Shown here: positions 22,399 through 33,034 of the stretch, in pieces
Layout of the letters: every line of letters begins with the position of its first letter
Numbering within the stretch: the stretch's first letter is position 1
Assembly: GCA_038232055.1 (NCBI GenBank)
Contig: JBBSIN010000023.1
Coordinates: 1 to 33,034 of the forward strand
DNA length: 33,034 bases
Origin: JBBSIN01 sp038232055
GTDB lineage: Bacteria; Actinomycetota; Actinomycetes; JADGOV01
Direction of reading: 5' to 3'
The notes under the pieces: model-generated
Seen by the model: only the letters and a program-made list of their open reading frames with translations
Databases searched by the model: none
Told to the model about the DNA's origin: nothing
Translations under genes and position numbers: made by a program

Positions 22399-23479
22399 GC
22401 AGGCCGGCAGCAGCACCGTTCGGGTGGCGATCGTCGGCGTCGGGAACTGCGCCGCATCGCTCGTGCAAGGCGTCGAGTACTACCGCGACGCCCAGCCCGG
22501 CACGCTGGTGCCAGGGCTCATGCACGTTCAGCTCGGTGCCTACCACGTTCGCGACGTTGAGTTCGTCGCTGCCTTCGACGTCGACGGCAAGAAGGTCGGC
22601 CGCGACCTCTCCGAGGCCATCGTCGCGAGCGAGAACAACACCATCAAGATCGCTGACGTTCCCCCCACGGGTATCACGGTTCAGCGTGGCCACACCCTCG
22701 ACGGGTTGGGCAAGTACTACCGCGAGATGATCGAGGAGTCGGCCGAGGAGCCGGTCGACGTCGTGGGCGCTCTCCGCGAGGCGCGGGCCGACGTCCTGGT
22801 CTGCTACCTGCCGGTAGGCTCCGAGGACGCCGCGCGCTTCTATGCGCAGTGTGCGATCGACGCCGGCGTGGCGTTCGTCAACGCACTGCCCGTCTTCATC
22901 GCCGGGACGCCGGAGTGGGCGGAGAAGTTCCGGGCGGCCGGCGTACCGATCATCGGCGATGACATCAAGAGCCAGGTCGGGGCGACGATCACCCACCGGG
23001 TGCTAGCGAAGCTCTTCGAGGACCGGGGTGTCGTCCTCGACCGGACGATGCAGCTCAACGTCGGCGGCAACATGGACTTCATGAACATGCTCGAACGCGA
23101 CCGACTCGAGTCGAAGAAGGTCTCCAAGACGCAGTCCGTCACGTCGCAGGTCTCCCACGACATCGGGAAGAGCAATGTGCACATCGGGCCGTCGGACTAC
23201 GTCGCCTGGCTCGACGACCGCAAGTGGGCCTACGTGCGGCTCGAGGGGCGCGCCTTCGGCGACGTGCCGCTCAACCTGGAGTACAAGCTCGAGGTGTGGG
23301 ACTCGCCGAACTCGGCTGGTGTGATCATCGACGCCGTGCGCTGCGCGAAGATCGCGCTCGACCGCGGAGTCGGCGGCCCGCTGCTCGGGCCCTCGTCGTA
23401 CTTCATGAAGTCCCCGCCGGAGCAGTACCGCGACGACGACGCCCGCCAGGAAGTCGAGTCCTTTATCGCCGGGCGCTGA
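22385..23479 (+). CDS. ino1: Inositol-3-phosphate synthase
   Basis: 364 residues, close to the actinobacterial norm (367 in M. tuberculosis). NAD site VAIVGVGNCAASLVQG (14-29), then IIGDDIKSQVGAT, LNVGGNMDFMNML, VHIGPSDYVAWLDDRKWAYV and the C-terminal LGPSSYFMKSPP. It converts glucose-6-phosphate to inositol-3-phosphate, the first step to phosphatidylinositol, its mannosides and mycothiol. The ATG has a perfect AGGAGG 7 bases upstream. It overlaps padR by 14 bases and the next gene starts 7 bases after its stop. Confidence 0.97.
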   Translation: MASTEQAGSSTVRVAIVGVGNCAASLVQGVEYYRDAQPGTLVPGLMHVQLGAYHVRDVEFVAAFDVDGKKVGRDLSEAIVASENNTIKIADVPPTGITVQRGHTLDGLGKYYREMIEESAEEPVDVVGALREARADVLVCYLPVGSEDAARFYAQCAIDAGVAFVNALPVFIAGTPEWAEKFRAAGVPIIGDDIKSQVGATITHRVLAKLFEDRGVVLDRTMQLNVGGNMDFMNMLERDRLESKKVSKTQSVTSQVSHDIGKSNVHIGPSDYVAWLDDRKWAYVRLEGRAFGDVPLNLEYKLEVWDSPNSAGVIIDAVRCAKIALDRGVGGPLLGPSSYFMKSPPEQYRDDDARQEVESFIAGR

Positions 23480-23485
23480 CCGTCG

Positions 23486-24538
23486 ATGGAGGAGCTGCTC
23501 CAGGAGTGGGACGGCGAGTTCGTCGTCTGTCGGTACGACGATCGCACCGGCGCGCGGCTCTTCGTGGCGGTGCACTCGACCCGACTCGGTCCGGCAGCCG
23601 GCGGTACCCGGCTCAAGGCGTACCCGAAGGCGGCGGACGGCGCCCGAGATGCCTGCCGGCTCGCCGCCGCGATGACCCTGAAGATGGCGGTCGCCGGGCT
23701 GCCCATGGGCGGCGGGAAGTCGGTCCTCGCCCTGCCACCGGACGCAGCTGCGCTTTCCCCGATCGAACGGCGGCATCTGCTCACCACGCACGCCCGTACC
23801 CTCGAGGCGCTGCACGGCACGTACTGGACCGGCCCTGACGTCGGCACGGCCTCTGCCGACATGGATGTCCTGCGCGAGACGACGCGCCACGCCTTCGGCG
23901 CGTCCACCGCGTACGGCGGCTCGGGCTCCAGCGCTCCGGACACCGCAGTGGGCGTCTTCTACGGTATCCAGGCGAGCCTGCGCCACTGCTTCGGCAGTGC
24001 CGACCTGGCCGGCCGGCGGGTGCTGGTCCAGGGTGTGGGCGCCGTCGGGTGGCGGCTCGTCGAGCTGCTTCACCAATCCGGCGCGCACGTCATCGTGGCC
24101 GACGTCGCCTTCGATCGGGTCGAGCGGCTCTACGAGTCGCTCGACGTGGAAGTTGTCGCGCCCGCATCGGTCATCGGCACCGTTTGTGACGTCTACGCGC
24201 CCTGCGCGATGGGCGGCGTGCTCGATGCACGCACGATTCCTGCGCTGCGCTGTCGAGTCGTGGCCGGCGCGGCCAACAACCCGCTCTCCGAGCCGGCCGA
24301 CGCCGATCTGCTCCGCGAACGTGGCATCCTCTACGCCCCGGACTACGTGATCAACGGCGGCGGGGCGATCCACCTCCTCGGATACGAGACCCTGGGCTGG
24401 TCGGCCGGGCAGGTCGCCGAGCACCTGCGCGGCATCGGGTCGACCCTGGTCGAGATCTACGAGCGCGCCGAGAAGGAGTCCGTCAGCACGGCCACTGCCG
24501 CCGAGCAGCTCGCCGCCGCGCGCCTCGCCGGTGCCTGA
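23486..24538 (+). CDS. Leu/Val/Phe-type amino acid dehydrogenase
   Basis: 350 residues of the Glu/Leu/Phe/Val dehydrogenase superfamily. Substrate Lys66 and catalytic Lys78 lie in LKMAVAGLPMGGGKSV, with Asp118 in TGPDVGT. The NAD site is VQGVGAVGWRL (181-191). Short length favours the octameric leucine/valine dehydrogenase branch over glutamate dehydrogenase. It reversibly deaminates branched-chain amino acids to 2-oxoacids, the substrates of a Bkd complex such as the one at the left end. The start lies 7 bases after the ino1 stop, without a clear ribosome-binding site, so coupling is likely. Exact substrate unresolved. Confidence 0.88.
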   Translation: MEELLQEWDGEFVVCRYDDRTGARLFVAVHSTRLGPAAGGTRLKAYPKAADGARDACRLAAAMTLKMAVAGLPMGGGKSVLALPPDAAALSPIERRHLLTTHARTLEALHGTYWTGPDVGTASADMDVLRETTRHAFGASTAYGGSGSSAPDTAVGVFYGIQASLRHCFGSADLAGRRVLVQGVGAVGWRLVELLHQSGAHVIVADVAFDRVERLYESLDVEVVAPASVIGTVCDVYAPCAMGGVLDARTIPALRCRVVAGAANNPLSEPADADLLRERGILYAPDYVINGGGAIHLLGYETLGWSAGQVAEHLRGIGSTLVEIYERAEKESVSTATAAEQLAAARLAGA

Positions 24539-25865
24539 TCGACGGGACGGGCCTTCGGTGTCTTTCGTCGGTGACCTGCGCACCGTGCTGCGGGAGCCGC
24601 ACTTCGCACGGCTCTATGCCACGCGTCTGGTGTCGCAGGGCGCCGACGGCGTCCTGCAGGCGAGCCTCGCGAGCGCCGTCTTCTTCAACCCCGAGCACTC
24701 GACGGACGCCAAGCAGGCTGCCGCGGGCTTCTCCGTGCTCCTGCTGCCCTACAGCCTCGTCGGTCCCTTCGCCGGCGTGCTCCTCGACCGATGGCGCCGC
24801 CAGCGGGTCCTCGTCGTCGCCAACGCGGTCCGCGCCGTCGTGGTCTGCCTGGTCGCCGCTCTCCTCGTCACGATCGGCCCGAGCGGTGCGGCGTTCTACG
24901 TCGCGGCCCTGGGCGCGATCAGCGTCAACCGCTTCTACCTCTCGGCGCTGTCCGCCGCCCTTCCGCACGTCGTGCGCTCCGACCTGCTGGTCATGGGCAA
25001 CAGCGTCTCGACCACCTCGGGGTTCGTCGCCACCATCACCGGTGGCGGCGTCGGGCTCGCCGTGCGTTCGGTTGCCGGGGCCGGCGACGCCGGCAACGCC
25101 GTCATCGCCCTGCTCGCCGCCGCGGTCTACCTCTGCTCGGCCGCGGTCGCAGCCGGGTTCCCGTCGGCCGAGCTCCTGGGACCCGAGCTGCGCTTCGCTC
25201 GCGCACCGGCCGCCGTCGCCGCCCGACAGGTGCTTCGCGAGCTCGCCGACGGCGCCCGACATGTCCGGTCGCGGCGGCCCGCGGCGTACGCGCTCGCCGC
25301 GATCGGCGCGCACCGGTTCTTCTACGGCATCTCGACGGTGGCCACGCTGCTGCTCTATCGCAACTACTTCCGCGACTCCGGCTTCTTCCGAGCCGGCCTC
25401 GGCGGGCTCGGTCAGGTCCTCGTCGCGGGCGCCGCCGGCGTGGTTCTGGCCGCCGCCGTAACGCCGGCCGTCACCTCCCGGATCGGGAAGCCGGCGTGGA
25501 TCTCCACGGTTTTCGCGCTGGCAGCGGTGGTCGAGGTCGTCCTGGGGCTGCCCTACACGAAACCGTCGATCGTCGCGGCCGCCTTCTTTCTCGGTTTCGC
25601 GTCGCAGGGGTCGAAGATCTGCGTCGATACGATCCTGCAGCAGGCGATCGAGGAAAACATGCGTGGCCGGGTGTTCTCCTTCTACGACACCCTGTTCAAC
25701 CTGACGTTCGTCCTGGCCGCCGTGGCCGGCGCGCTTGTCCTCCCGTCGACCGGCAGGTCCTACGTCGTACTCGGCGGCATCGCGGCCGGCTACGCCCTGA
25801 CCTCCGTCGCCTACGGCGTCGGGAACCGTCGAACGTTCGCGGCCGCCGGCGGCACGATCCCCTGA
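24531..25865 (+). CDS. MFS-type membrane transporter
   Basis: 444 residues with about 12 hydrophobic segments. The early helix region LYATRLVSQGADGVLQASLA and the loop GVLLDRWRRQRVLVVAN are the major-facilitator A-type motif region. Later parts include LYRNYFRDSGFF and RGRVFSFYDTLFNLTFVLAAV, as in efflux-type MFS proteins. The substrate is unknown. The GTG at 24531 overlaps the dehydrogenase stop by 8 bases. A transporter in this place is, as I recall, conserved between ino1 and the CCA-adding enzyme in Streptomyces. The 3' end overlaps the convergent cca gene by 55 bases. Confidence 0.85.
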   Translation: MPDRRDGPSVSFVGDLRTVLREPHFARLYATRLVSQGADGVLQASLASAVFFNPEHSTDAKQAAAGFSVLLLPYSLVGPFAGVLLDRWRRQRVLVVANAVRAVVVCLVAALLVTIGPSGAAFYVAALGAISVNRFYLSALSAALPHVVRSDLLVMGNSVSTTSGFVATITGGGVGLAVRSVAGAGDAGNAVIALLAAAVYLCSAAVAAGFPSAELLGPELRFARAPAAVAARQVLRELADGARHVRSRRPAAYALAAIGAHRFFYGISTVATLLLYRNYFRDSGFFRAGLGGLGQVLVAGAAGVVLAAAVTPAVTSRIGKPAWISTVFALAAVVEVVLGLPYTKPSIVAAAFFLGFASQGSKICVDTILQQAIEENMRGRVFSFYDTLFNLTFVLAAVAGALVLPSTGRSYVVLGGIAAGYALTSVAYGVGNRRTFAAAGGTIP

Positions 25866-27277
25866 CGGCGCCCCCACCTACGCAGGTCCTCGACCACGAC
25901 GCCGTGCGGGAGCGGCCCGCGCTCCATCCGCAGCTCGAGCAGGAACCGGTAGGCGGAGCCGACGAGCGGTCCAGGCGCGACGCCGAGCACCCGCATGATC
26001 TCGTTCCCGTCGAGATCGGGACGGATCCGCGACAGCTCCTCCTGCTCCTGCAGTTGGCGGATCCGCTCTTCGAGATCGTCGTACGCGCGGCCCAAGGCGA
26101 TGGCCTTGCGCTTGGTGCGGGTCGTCGAGTCGGAGCGGGTGAGCTTGTGCAGCCGGTCGAGGAGCGGCCCCGCGTCGGCGACGTAGCGGCGGACCGCGGA
26201 GTCGGTCCACTGCCCGCCGCCGTAACCGTGGAAGCGCAGGTGCAGCTCGACCAGGCTGGCCACGTCGTCGACGACCTGCCTCGGATAGCGCAACGAGGTC
26301 AGCCGGGCCCGCGCCATGTCGCGCCCGACGACCTCGTGATGGTGAAAGGACACCCCGCCACCCGGCTCGAAGGACCGCGTCTTGGGCTTGCCGATGTCGT
26401 GCAGCAGGGCGGCGAGCCGCAGCACGAGGTCGGGGCCCGACTCCTCGAGGCGCATCGCCTGCTCGAGGACGGTGAGCGTGTGCTCGTAGACGTCCTTGTG
26501 TCGGTGCAGCGGGTCGGCGGCGAGCCGCAGCCGCGGCACCTCCGGCAGCAGGTACTCGGCCAGGCCGGTCTCGACGAGCAGCTCGAGACCGCGGCGCGGC
26601 TGCGGCGCACAGAGCAGTTTGGTCAGCTCGACCTGCGTGCGCTCAACGGACACGATCTCGATGCGATGGGCCATGTCGGTGATGGCTGCAAGGGCATCCG
26701 GGTCGACGTCGAAGCCGAGCTGCGCCGAGAAGCGGGCCGCCCGCAGCATCCGCAACGGGTCGTCGGAGAACGAGTCCTCCGGGCGACCGGGGGTGCGCAG
26801 GAGGCGGCGAGCCAGGTCGGCCAGGCCGCCGTACGGGTCGACGAAGCGGTGCTCGGGAAGCGACACCGCCATCGCATTGACCGTGAAGTCGCGACGGGAC
26901 AGGTCGGCCTCGAGCGAAGCGCCGTACTCGACCGACGGCTTGCGCGACTCGACGGCGTAGGTCTCACTGCGGTACGTCGTAATCTCGAGCCGATAGTCGC
27001 CGTGACGAAGGCCGACCGTGCCGAAGGCGATCCCGGTCTCCCAGATCGCGTCGGCGAACGGCTGGACGAGACGGCGCACGTCCGCCGGGCGCGCGTCGGT
27101 GGTGAAGTCGAGGTCGTTGCCGAGCCGGCCGAGCAGCGCGTCGCGCACCGACCCCCCGACGAGATGGACGTCGTGCCCGGCGGCCCTGAACAGCCGGCCC
27201 AGCTCATCGGCGACCGGGGATACCCGAAGCAGCTCAGCCACTGCCTGGCGCTGGACCGCGGAGAGACTTTCTGTCAC
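25811..27277 (-). CDS. pcnA: CCA tRNA nucleotidyltransferase with HD domain
   Basis: 488 residues. The class II nucleotidyltransferase head has LVGGSVRDALLGR (39-51), the metal-binding pair Asp55/Asp57 in NDLDFTTDA, and SRRDFTVNAMA (127-137). The RNA-binding PDPLRMLRA-type helix reads SDDPLRMLRAARF, and an HD phosphohydrolase domain carries LLHDIGKPKTR (291-301) and SFHHHE. It builds or repairs the 3' CCA end of tRNA. The GTG at 27277 precedes the conserved region, with a GGAAGGGG stretch upstream. The counterpart is Rv3907c. Its last 55 bases are antisense to the end of the MFS gene, and the last ~18 residues are poorly conserved by nature. Confidence 0.95.
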   Translation of the reverse strand: MTESLSAVQRQAVAELLRVSPVADELGRLFRAAGHDVHLVGGSVRDALLGRLGNDLDFTTDARPADVRRLVQPFADAIWETGIAFGTVGLRHGDYRLEITTYRSETYAVESRKPSVEYGASLEADLSRRDFTVNAMAVSLPEHRFVDPYGGLADLARRLLRTPGRPEDSFSDDPLRMLRAARFSAQLGFDVDPDALAAITDMAHRIEIVSVERTQVELTKLLCAPQPRRGLELLVETGLAEYLLPEVPRLRLAADPLHRHKDVYEHTLTVLEQAMRLEESGPDLVLRLAALLHDIGKPKTRSFEPGGGVSFHHHEVVGRDMARARLTSLRYPRQVVDDVASLVELHLRFHGYGGGQWTDSAVRRYVADAGPLLDRLHKLTRSDSTTRTKRKAIALGRAYDDLEERIRQLQEQEELSRIRPDLDGNEIMRVLGVAPGPLVGSAYRFLLELRMERGPLPHGVVVEDLRRWGRRQGIVPPAAANVRRFPTP

Positions 27278-27356
27278 CGGCCGTCCCCTTCCGTGACCGC
27301 GGCACAGCGACTAACCTACGCGTGCGGGGGGTCCGCTCCGAGGAGGCAGCGTCCGC

Positions 27357-27860
27357 ATGAGGGGACCGCTCGACGTTCACCGCGAGCTGCTCGCTCGTGA
27401 CGTCCAGCACGAGATCGTCCGGCTACCCAGAATCGTGCTCTCGGCCGACCAGCTGCCGGAGGCGCTCGGCGTCCCGGCGGAGGACTGCCTCGCGGTCCGC
27501 CTCTTCGAAGTCGACGACGAGCTCGTCGCCGTGCTCCTACCGGTGCGCTCGACGCCCAACCCCGCCGCGGTCATGGCCGCCCTCCACGCCCGGACGATCC
27601 GCGTGGCGAGCGCGGAGCGGATCAATGCTGGAACCGACTACGCCGCCGGGCTCGTCCCGCCTCTCCCGCTGCCCGCCGGCGTGGCCCTGCTCACCGACCC
27701 TCGCGTCAGCGACTTGGGCGTCGTTTACACGCCCACCGGCGACACGGGTACGGCGTTGGGCATCTCCGCGGAGACGCTGCTTTCCGCCTCGGGGGCCAGG
27801 GTGGCGGAGATAGCGGCCGCCCAGCCCAGACGGCGCACCGTCACGTCGCGGCGGGGCTGA
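27357..27860 (+). CDS. YbaK/EbsC-type aminoacyl-tRNA deacylase-like protein
   Basis: 167 residues resembling the YbaK/ProX editing domain: DELVAVLLPVRSTPN (53-67), ARTIRVASAERINAGTDYAAGLVPP (the loop after the substrate pocket), and VVYTPTGDTGTALGISAETLL. Such proteins hydrolyse mischarged tRNAs, for example Cys- or Ala-tRNA-Pro. The usual catalytic lysine position is not obvious here, so activity is uncertain. AGGAGG lies 10 bases before the ATG. It is divergent from the CCA-adding enzyme across 79 bp, which makes a tRNA-quality pairing attractive but inferred. Confidence 0.7.
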   Translation: MRGPLDVHRELLARDVQHEIVRLPRIVLSADQLPEALGVPAEDCLAVRLFEVDDELVAVLLPVRSTPNPAAVMAALHARTIRVASAERINAGTDYAAGLVPPLPLPAGVALLTDPRVSDLGVVYTPTGDTGTALGISAETLLSASGARVAEIAAAQPRRRTVTSRRG

Positions 27861-27875
27861 GCGCCGTACCCGCTC

Positions 27876-27890
27876 TACGATCGGGTGGTG
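27876..27890 (+). promoter_or_regulatory. Candidate leaderless -10 box of the Nudix gene
   Basis: TACGAT (27876-27881) lies exactly 6 bases before the GTG at 27888. No ribosome-binding site is visible, and the preceding gene ends only 15 bases upstream of the box. Confidence 0.45.
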
Positions 27891-28351
27891 TCCCCGTCGC
27901 CCCGACCGTATGCACGGCGGCTGCGCCGTGTCGAGGAGACCTCAGCGGGTGGCCTGGTCGTCGACCTTACGTCGGCGAGCCCGCGGGGGGCGCTGATCGG
28001 GCGTCTCGATCGCCGCGGGCGGCTGCTGTGGTCCCTTCCTAAGGGGCACATCGAGCAGGGCGAGACGCCGGAGATCGCTGCCGCGCGCGAGGTCGCCGAG
28101 GAGACCGGTATCCGCGGCCGGGTGGTGGCAACCCTCGGCACGATCGCGTTCTGGTTCATTCTCGATGACCGGCGCGTCCACAAGACCGTTCACCACTACC
28201 TGCTCCTTGCCGAGGGCGGCGAGCTGTCGGCCGAGGACATTGAGGTGTCGGAGGTCGCGTGGATTCCGCTGCCGCACCTGGCCGGGCGACTGGCGTACGC
28301 CGACGAGCGCCGCCTCGTCGAACGCGTGCCGGAGCTGCTCGCGGACATCGC

Positions 28352-28355
<4 letters not shown>
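27888..28355 (+). CDS. Nudix hydrolase
   Basis: 155 residues. The full Nudix box GHIEQGETPEIAAAREVAEETG is present (G-x5-E-x7-REV-x-EE-x-G). It is preceded by SAGGLVVD and LWSLPKG and followed by HHYLLLAE and EVAWIPL. Family members hydrolyse nucleoside diphosphates linked to another group; the M. tuberculosis gene in this place is mutT4 (Rv3908), but the substrate is not deducible. GTG occurs twice in tandem (27885 and 27888); the second is preferred because TACGAT is 6 bases upstream of it. Its stop overlaps the next ATG by 4 bases. Confidence 0.92.
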
Positions 28356-30615
<2,260 letters not shown>

Positions 30616-30619
<4 letters not shown>

Positions 30620-32301
30620 CCGGGGCCGGAACCGCACCGGTCACAGCACCGCCCAGGTCGAGCCTGCTTCGGGCGACCCGCACGATGGCCACCGGCACCG
30701 TGGCCAGTCGGGCCACCGGGTTCGTCCGAACCGTGGCCATCGCCTACGCGATCGGCGACCGGGCGCTGGCCAACGCGTACAACGTCGCGAATGTCCTGCC
30801 GAACATCGTCTACGAGCTGCTGCTCGGCGGCGTACTCACCAGTGTCGTCGTGCCGTTGCTCGTCGCGGCGGCCCAGCGGGACCAGGCCGCCGGCGGCGTC
30901 GACAGGCCGGGTGAGGCCTACGCGCAGCAGCTGCTCACCCTCGTGACCATCGTCCTCGGCGCCACGTCACTCGTCGCCGTGCTCATCGCCCCGCAGCTCA
31001 TGGCGCTCTACGGGCACGCCGGTGACGACCGGGGGCGCGAGCTCGCGGTGACCTTCGCCCGGTTCTTCCTCCCCCAGATCCTCTTCTACGGCGTCGGCGC
31101 CATGGTCGCCGCGATTCTCAACACGCGGAGCCGTTTCGCGGCACCCATGTGGGCCCCGGTGCTCAACAACCTCGTCGTCATCGTCACCGTCCTGCTCTTC
31201 CTACTGCAGAACCCCCCGACCGGCCCCGACGCGCTGCTCCTCACCACCGGGCAGCTGCTGACGCTGGCGATCGGGACCACGACCGGCATCGTCGTTCAGA
31301 CGGTCGCCCTGCTGCCCTCGTTGCGCGCCAGCGGGTTTCGACTGCGGCCGCGGTTCGACCTCCGGCTGGCCGACCTGCTGCACGCGGGTCGGCTCGCCGG
31401 CTGGGTCTTCGCCTACGTCGCCGCCAACCAGGCCGGATTGATCGTCGTCATCAACCTTGCGCAGGCCGCTAGCCGGGCACCCGGCCAGCAGGCGGGAGCC
31501 GGCTACTCGCCCTACGTCTACGCCTTCGCGCTGTTCTCCCTGCCACACGCCATCGTCGGCGTCTCGATCATCACCGCGCTGCTGCCCAGGATGAGCCGGG
31601 CCGCCGTCGGTGGTCACCTCGACCGGCTCCGGGCCGACCTGTCCGCCGGGATGCGGCTGGCCGGGGTGCTGATCGTGCCGGCCGCCGTCGGCTTATTGAC
31701 GCTCGGCCCCTTCATCGGCATCCTGGTTTTCGACCACGGCAACGTGACCACTGGCGACGCGCAACTCATCGGCTTCGTGCTCGCCGGATTCGCGCTCGGT
31801 CTCGTGCCGTTCTCTGCGTTCCAGCTGCAGCTACGAGCGTTCTACGCGCTCGGTGACACCCGCACCCCGGCACTGGTCAACGTTGCCGTCAACGCGGTCA
31901 ACGTCGCGGTCGACCTCGCCCTCTACACGGCCCTACCCCCGCGCCTACGGGTCGTCGGACTCGCAGTCGGGTACTCGGCGTCGTACGCCGCAGGGCTACC
32001 GCTGGCGAGCCGCCTGCTGGCCCGGCGCCTGCCTGCCGGCCGGGCCCAACACGTCGTGCGCTGCTACGTGCGGCTCTCCCTCGCCGCGGCGCTGGGTGCC
32101 GTGCTCGCCCTTCCACTCGCCCTGCTCCTCGCCGCGTTGGTCGGGCCCGGCGCGTTCGGCGCCGGCGTTGCGCTGGCCGGCGCGCTGACCGTCGGCGGGA
32201 TCGGTTACCTGATCGCCGGCCGTCGGCTCCGGGTCGCCGAGCTTGCCTCCCTCGCCAGCCTGCTGCCCGGCCGGGTGGCTCGCCGCCTCGCCTCCGGCTG
32301 A
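30616..32301 (+). CDS. murJ: Lipid II flippase MurJ (MviN family)
   Basis: 561 residues with about 14 membrane helices. The N-terminal MATGTVASRATGFVRTVAIAYAIG and NAYNVANVLPNIVYELLLGGVLTSVVVPL carry the conserved MurJ arginine and central-cavity residues. Later QLQLRAFYALGDTRTPALVN is the family signature. It flips lipid II to the outer face for peptidoglycan polymerases such as the PBP in this window. The GTG at 30616 overlaps the DUF6049 stop as GTGA. It ends after the membrane part, with no C-terminal pseudokinase of the mycobacterial MviN (Rv3910) type. Confidence 0.93.
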
Positions 32302-32340
32302 CCGCTCAAGTCGGACTCGCGCGCGGTCGACCTTCTCGTG

Positions 32341-33034
32341 GTGAGAGGCCACCGGACCGGGTCGCTGCGCGCTGTCGCAACAGCTCTGGGCGTCGTCAGT
32401 GTGCTGGCCCTCCTGTCGCCGGCGGCGGCCGCCTCGCCCCGGCTTGACACCGCCCGCGGCCGCGCGGCGACCCTCACCGCGGCCGTCGATCGGCTGCAGT
32501 TGCAGGCGGAACAGGCTACAGAGACCTACGACGAGGCCGTTGACGAGATGTCGCGCCTCACGGCGACCAAGGCACTCGGCGAACAGCAACTCGGGGTGCT
32601 GCAGGCGTCGGCCCGCGCGCACCAGGCCCGCACCGGCGACCACGCGCGCATGCTCTACGAGTCCGGCGGCAGTCTCGGCCTCATGGCCACCGTGCTCGAC
32701 AGCGGCGACCCGGCGGCGCTGCTCGACCGGGCCCATCTCGCCGCCGCCGTCGTCTCCGGTGACACGCTCGCCCAAGACACCGCCGACGCGACGGCGCGGG
32801 AGGCGTCCGGCATCGCGGCGCGCCTGGCGGTGCTCGACAAGCGGCAGTCTCAGCTGGCCGCCAAGGCGCACGGCGGGGCAGCCCGGGTACAGGAACTCCT
32901 CGCCCGCACGTCCGCGCTCCTTGCCGCCGCGGGCGCCGACGTACGCCGGATCGCCGACCAGGAGCGGCGGGCTGCTGAGGCGGCCGCGGGGGGCCACCAG
33001 GGCCGCCCACCCCCCGCCGCCCCCCCCCCCGACC
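32341..33034 (+). CDS. Secreted coiled-coil protein, N-terminal part of a probable peptidoglycan hydrolase (runs off the window)
   Basis: The frame stays open from the GTG at 32341 to the window end, 231 codons. It begins with a signal peptide, MRGHRTGSLRAVATALGVVS continuing to an Ala-rich cleavage region near residue 32. A long Ala/Gln/Glu heptad-like coiled coil follows, with the kink MLYESGGSLGLMATVLDSGDPAALLDR. This matches the PcsB/RipA-type N-terminal domain that precedes a NlpC/P60 or CHAP hydrolase domain, which would lie beyond the window. It follows murJ by 39 bp. Two GTG codons stand in tandem (32338, 32341) without a good ribosome-binding site. The hydrolase role is inferred from the coil type and signal. 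Confidence 0.7.
   Translation, partial: MRGHRTGSLRAVATALGVVSVLALLSPAAAASPRLDTARGRAATLTAAVDRLQLQAEQATETYDEAVDEMSRLTATKALGEQQLGVLQASARAHQARTGDHARMLYESGGSLGLMATVLDSGDPAALLDRAHLAAAVVSGDTLAQDTADATAREASGIAARLAVLDKRQSQLAAKAHGGAARVQELLARTSALLAAAGADVRRIADQERRAAEAAAGGHQGRPPPAAPPPD

Noticed and set aside
24791..27400. 869-codon plus-strand frame across the MFS and cca genes
   Set aside because: It spans two genes with clear products and shows only Arg/Ala-rich random composition.

Overview
The window is GC-rich, gene-dense actinobacterial DNA. From memory of reference genomes, two blocks match conserved actinobacterial neighbourhoods. The first, 12.6-23.5 kb, follows the order of Mycobacterium tuberculosis Rv0046c-Rv0058: ino1, padR, DUF5318, a class A penicillin-binding protein, a GT87 membrane protein, rpsF, ssb, rpsR, rplI, dnaB. 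The second, 25.8-32.3 kb, resembles Rv3907c-Rv3910: CCA-adding enzyme, Nudix, DUF6049, murJ. As far as I recall, Streptomyces keeps these blocks together through an MFS gene, as here. An F420-type oxidoreductase and several apparently leaderless genes also fit an actinomycete. The genus cannot be resolved from the window. No tRNA, rRNA, CRISPR array, prophage or insertion sequence was seen.

Left part (1-10 kb) is accessory-like. It holds the start of a 2-oxoacid dehydrogenase E1 operon, a secreted or anchored protein with a histidine-rich tail, an F420-type oxidoreductase, an aldo/keto reductase and a large Tat-exported PhoD-like phosphatase. A strongly structured, repeat-rich 333-bp gap follows. 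Next comes a SufR-like cysteine-rich regulator, divergent from a ferredoxin-reductase-type flavoprotein. Their shared promoter region has a near-perfect sigma70 promoter, an overlapping CAAC-N4-GTTG palindrome and a 21-codon leader ORF coupled to the reductase. A histidine-kinase remnant and a Tat-exported esterase close the region.

Middle part (10-24.5 kb) is core replication, translation and envelope DNA. dnaB carries an in-frame 300-residue intein in its P-loop. The intein has the W/C/T signature of class 3 inteins and a homing-endonuclease domain whose two catalytic aspartates appear to be alanines. The rpsF-ssb-rpsR-rplI operon ends in a clear terminator. Two unrelated AP endonucleases (xthA, nfo) and a large membrane protein lie between the ribosomal operon and the GT87/PBP/DUF5318 operon. 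padR-ino1-amino-acid dehydrogenase-MFS form an overlapping plus-strand operon.

Right part (25.8-33 kb): the CCA-adding enzyme converges on and overlaps the MFS gene. Divergently, YbaK-like, Nudix, DUF6049 and MurJ genes run on the plus strand, the last three overlapping by 4 nt. They are followed by a truncated secreted coiled-coil protein of the type that precedes NlpC/P60 hydrolase domains. The theme of the last 15 kb is cell-wall synthesis (PBP, MurJ, membrane glycosyltransferases) together with nucleic-acid housekeeping.
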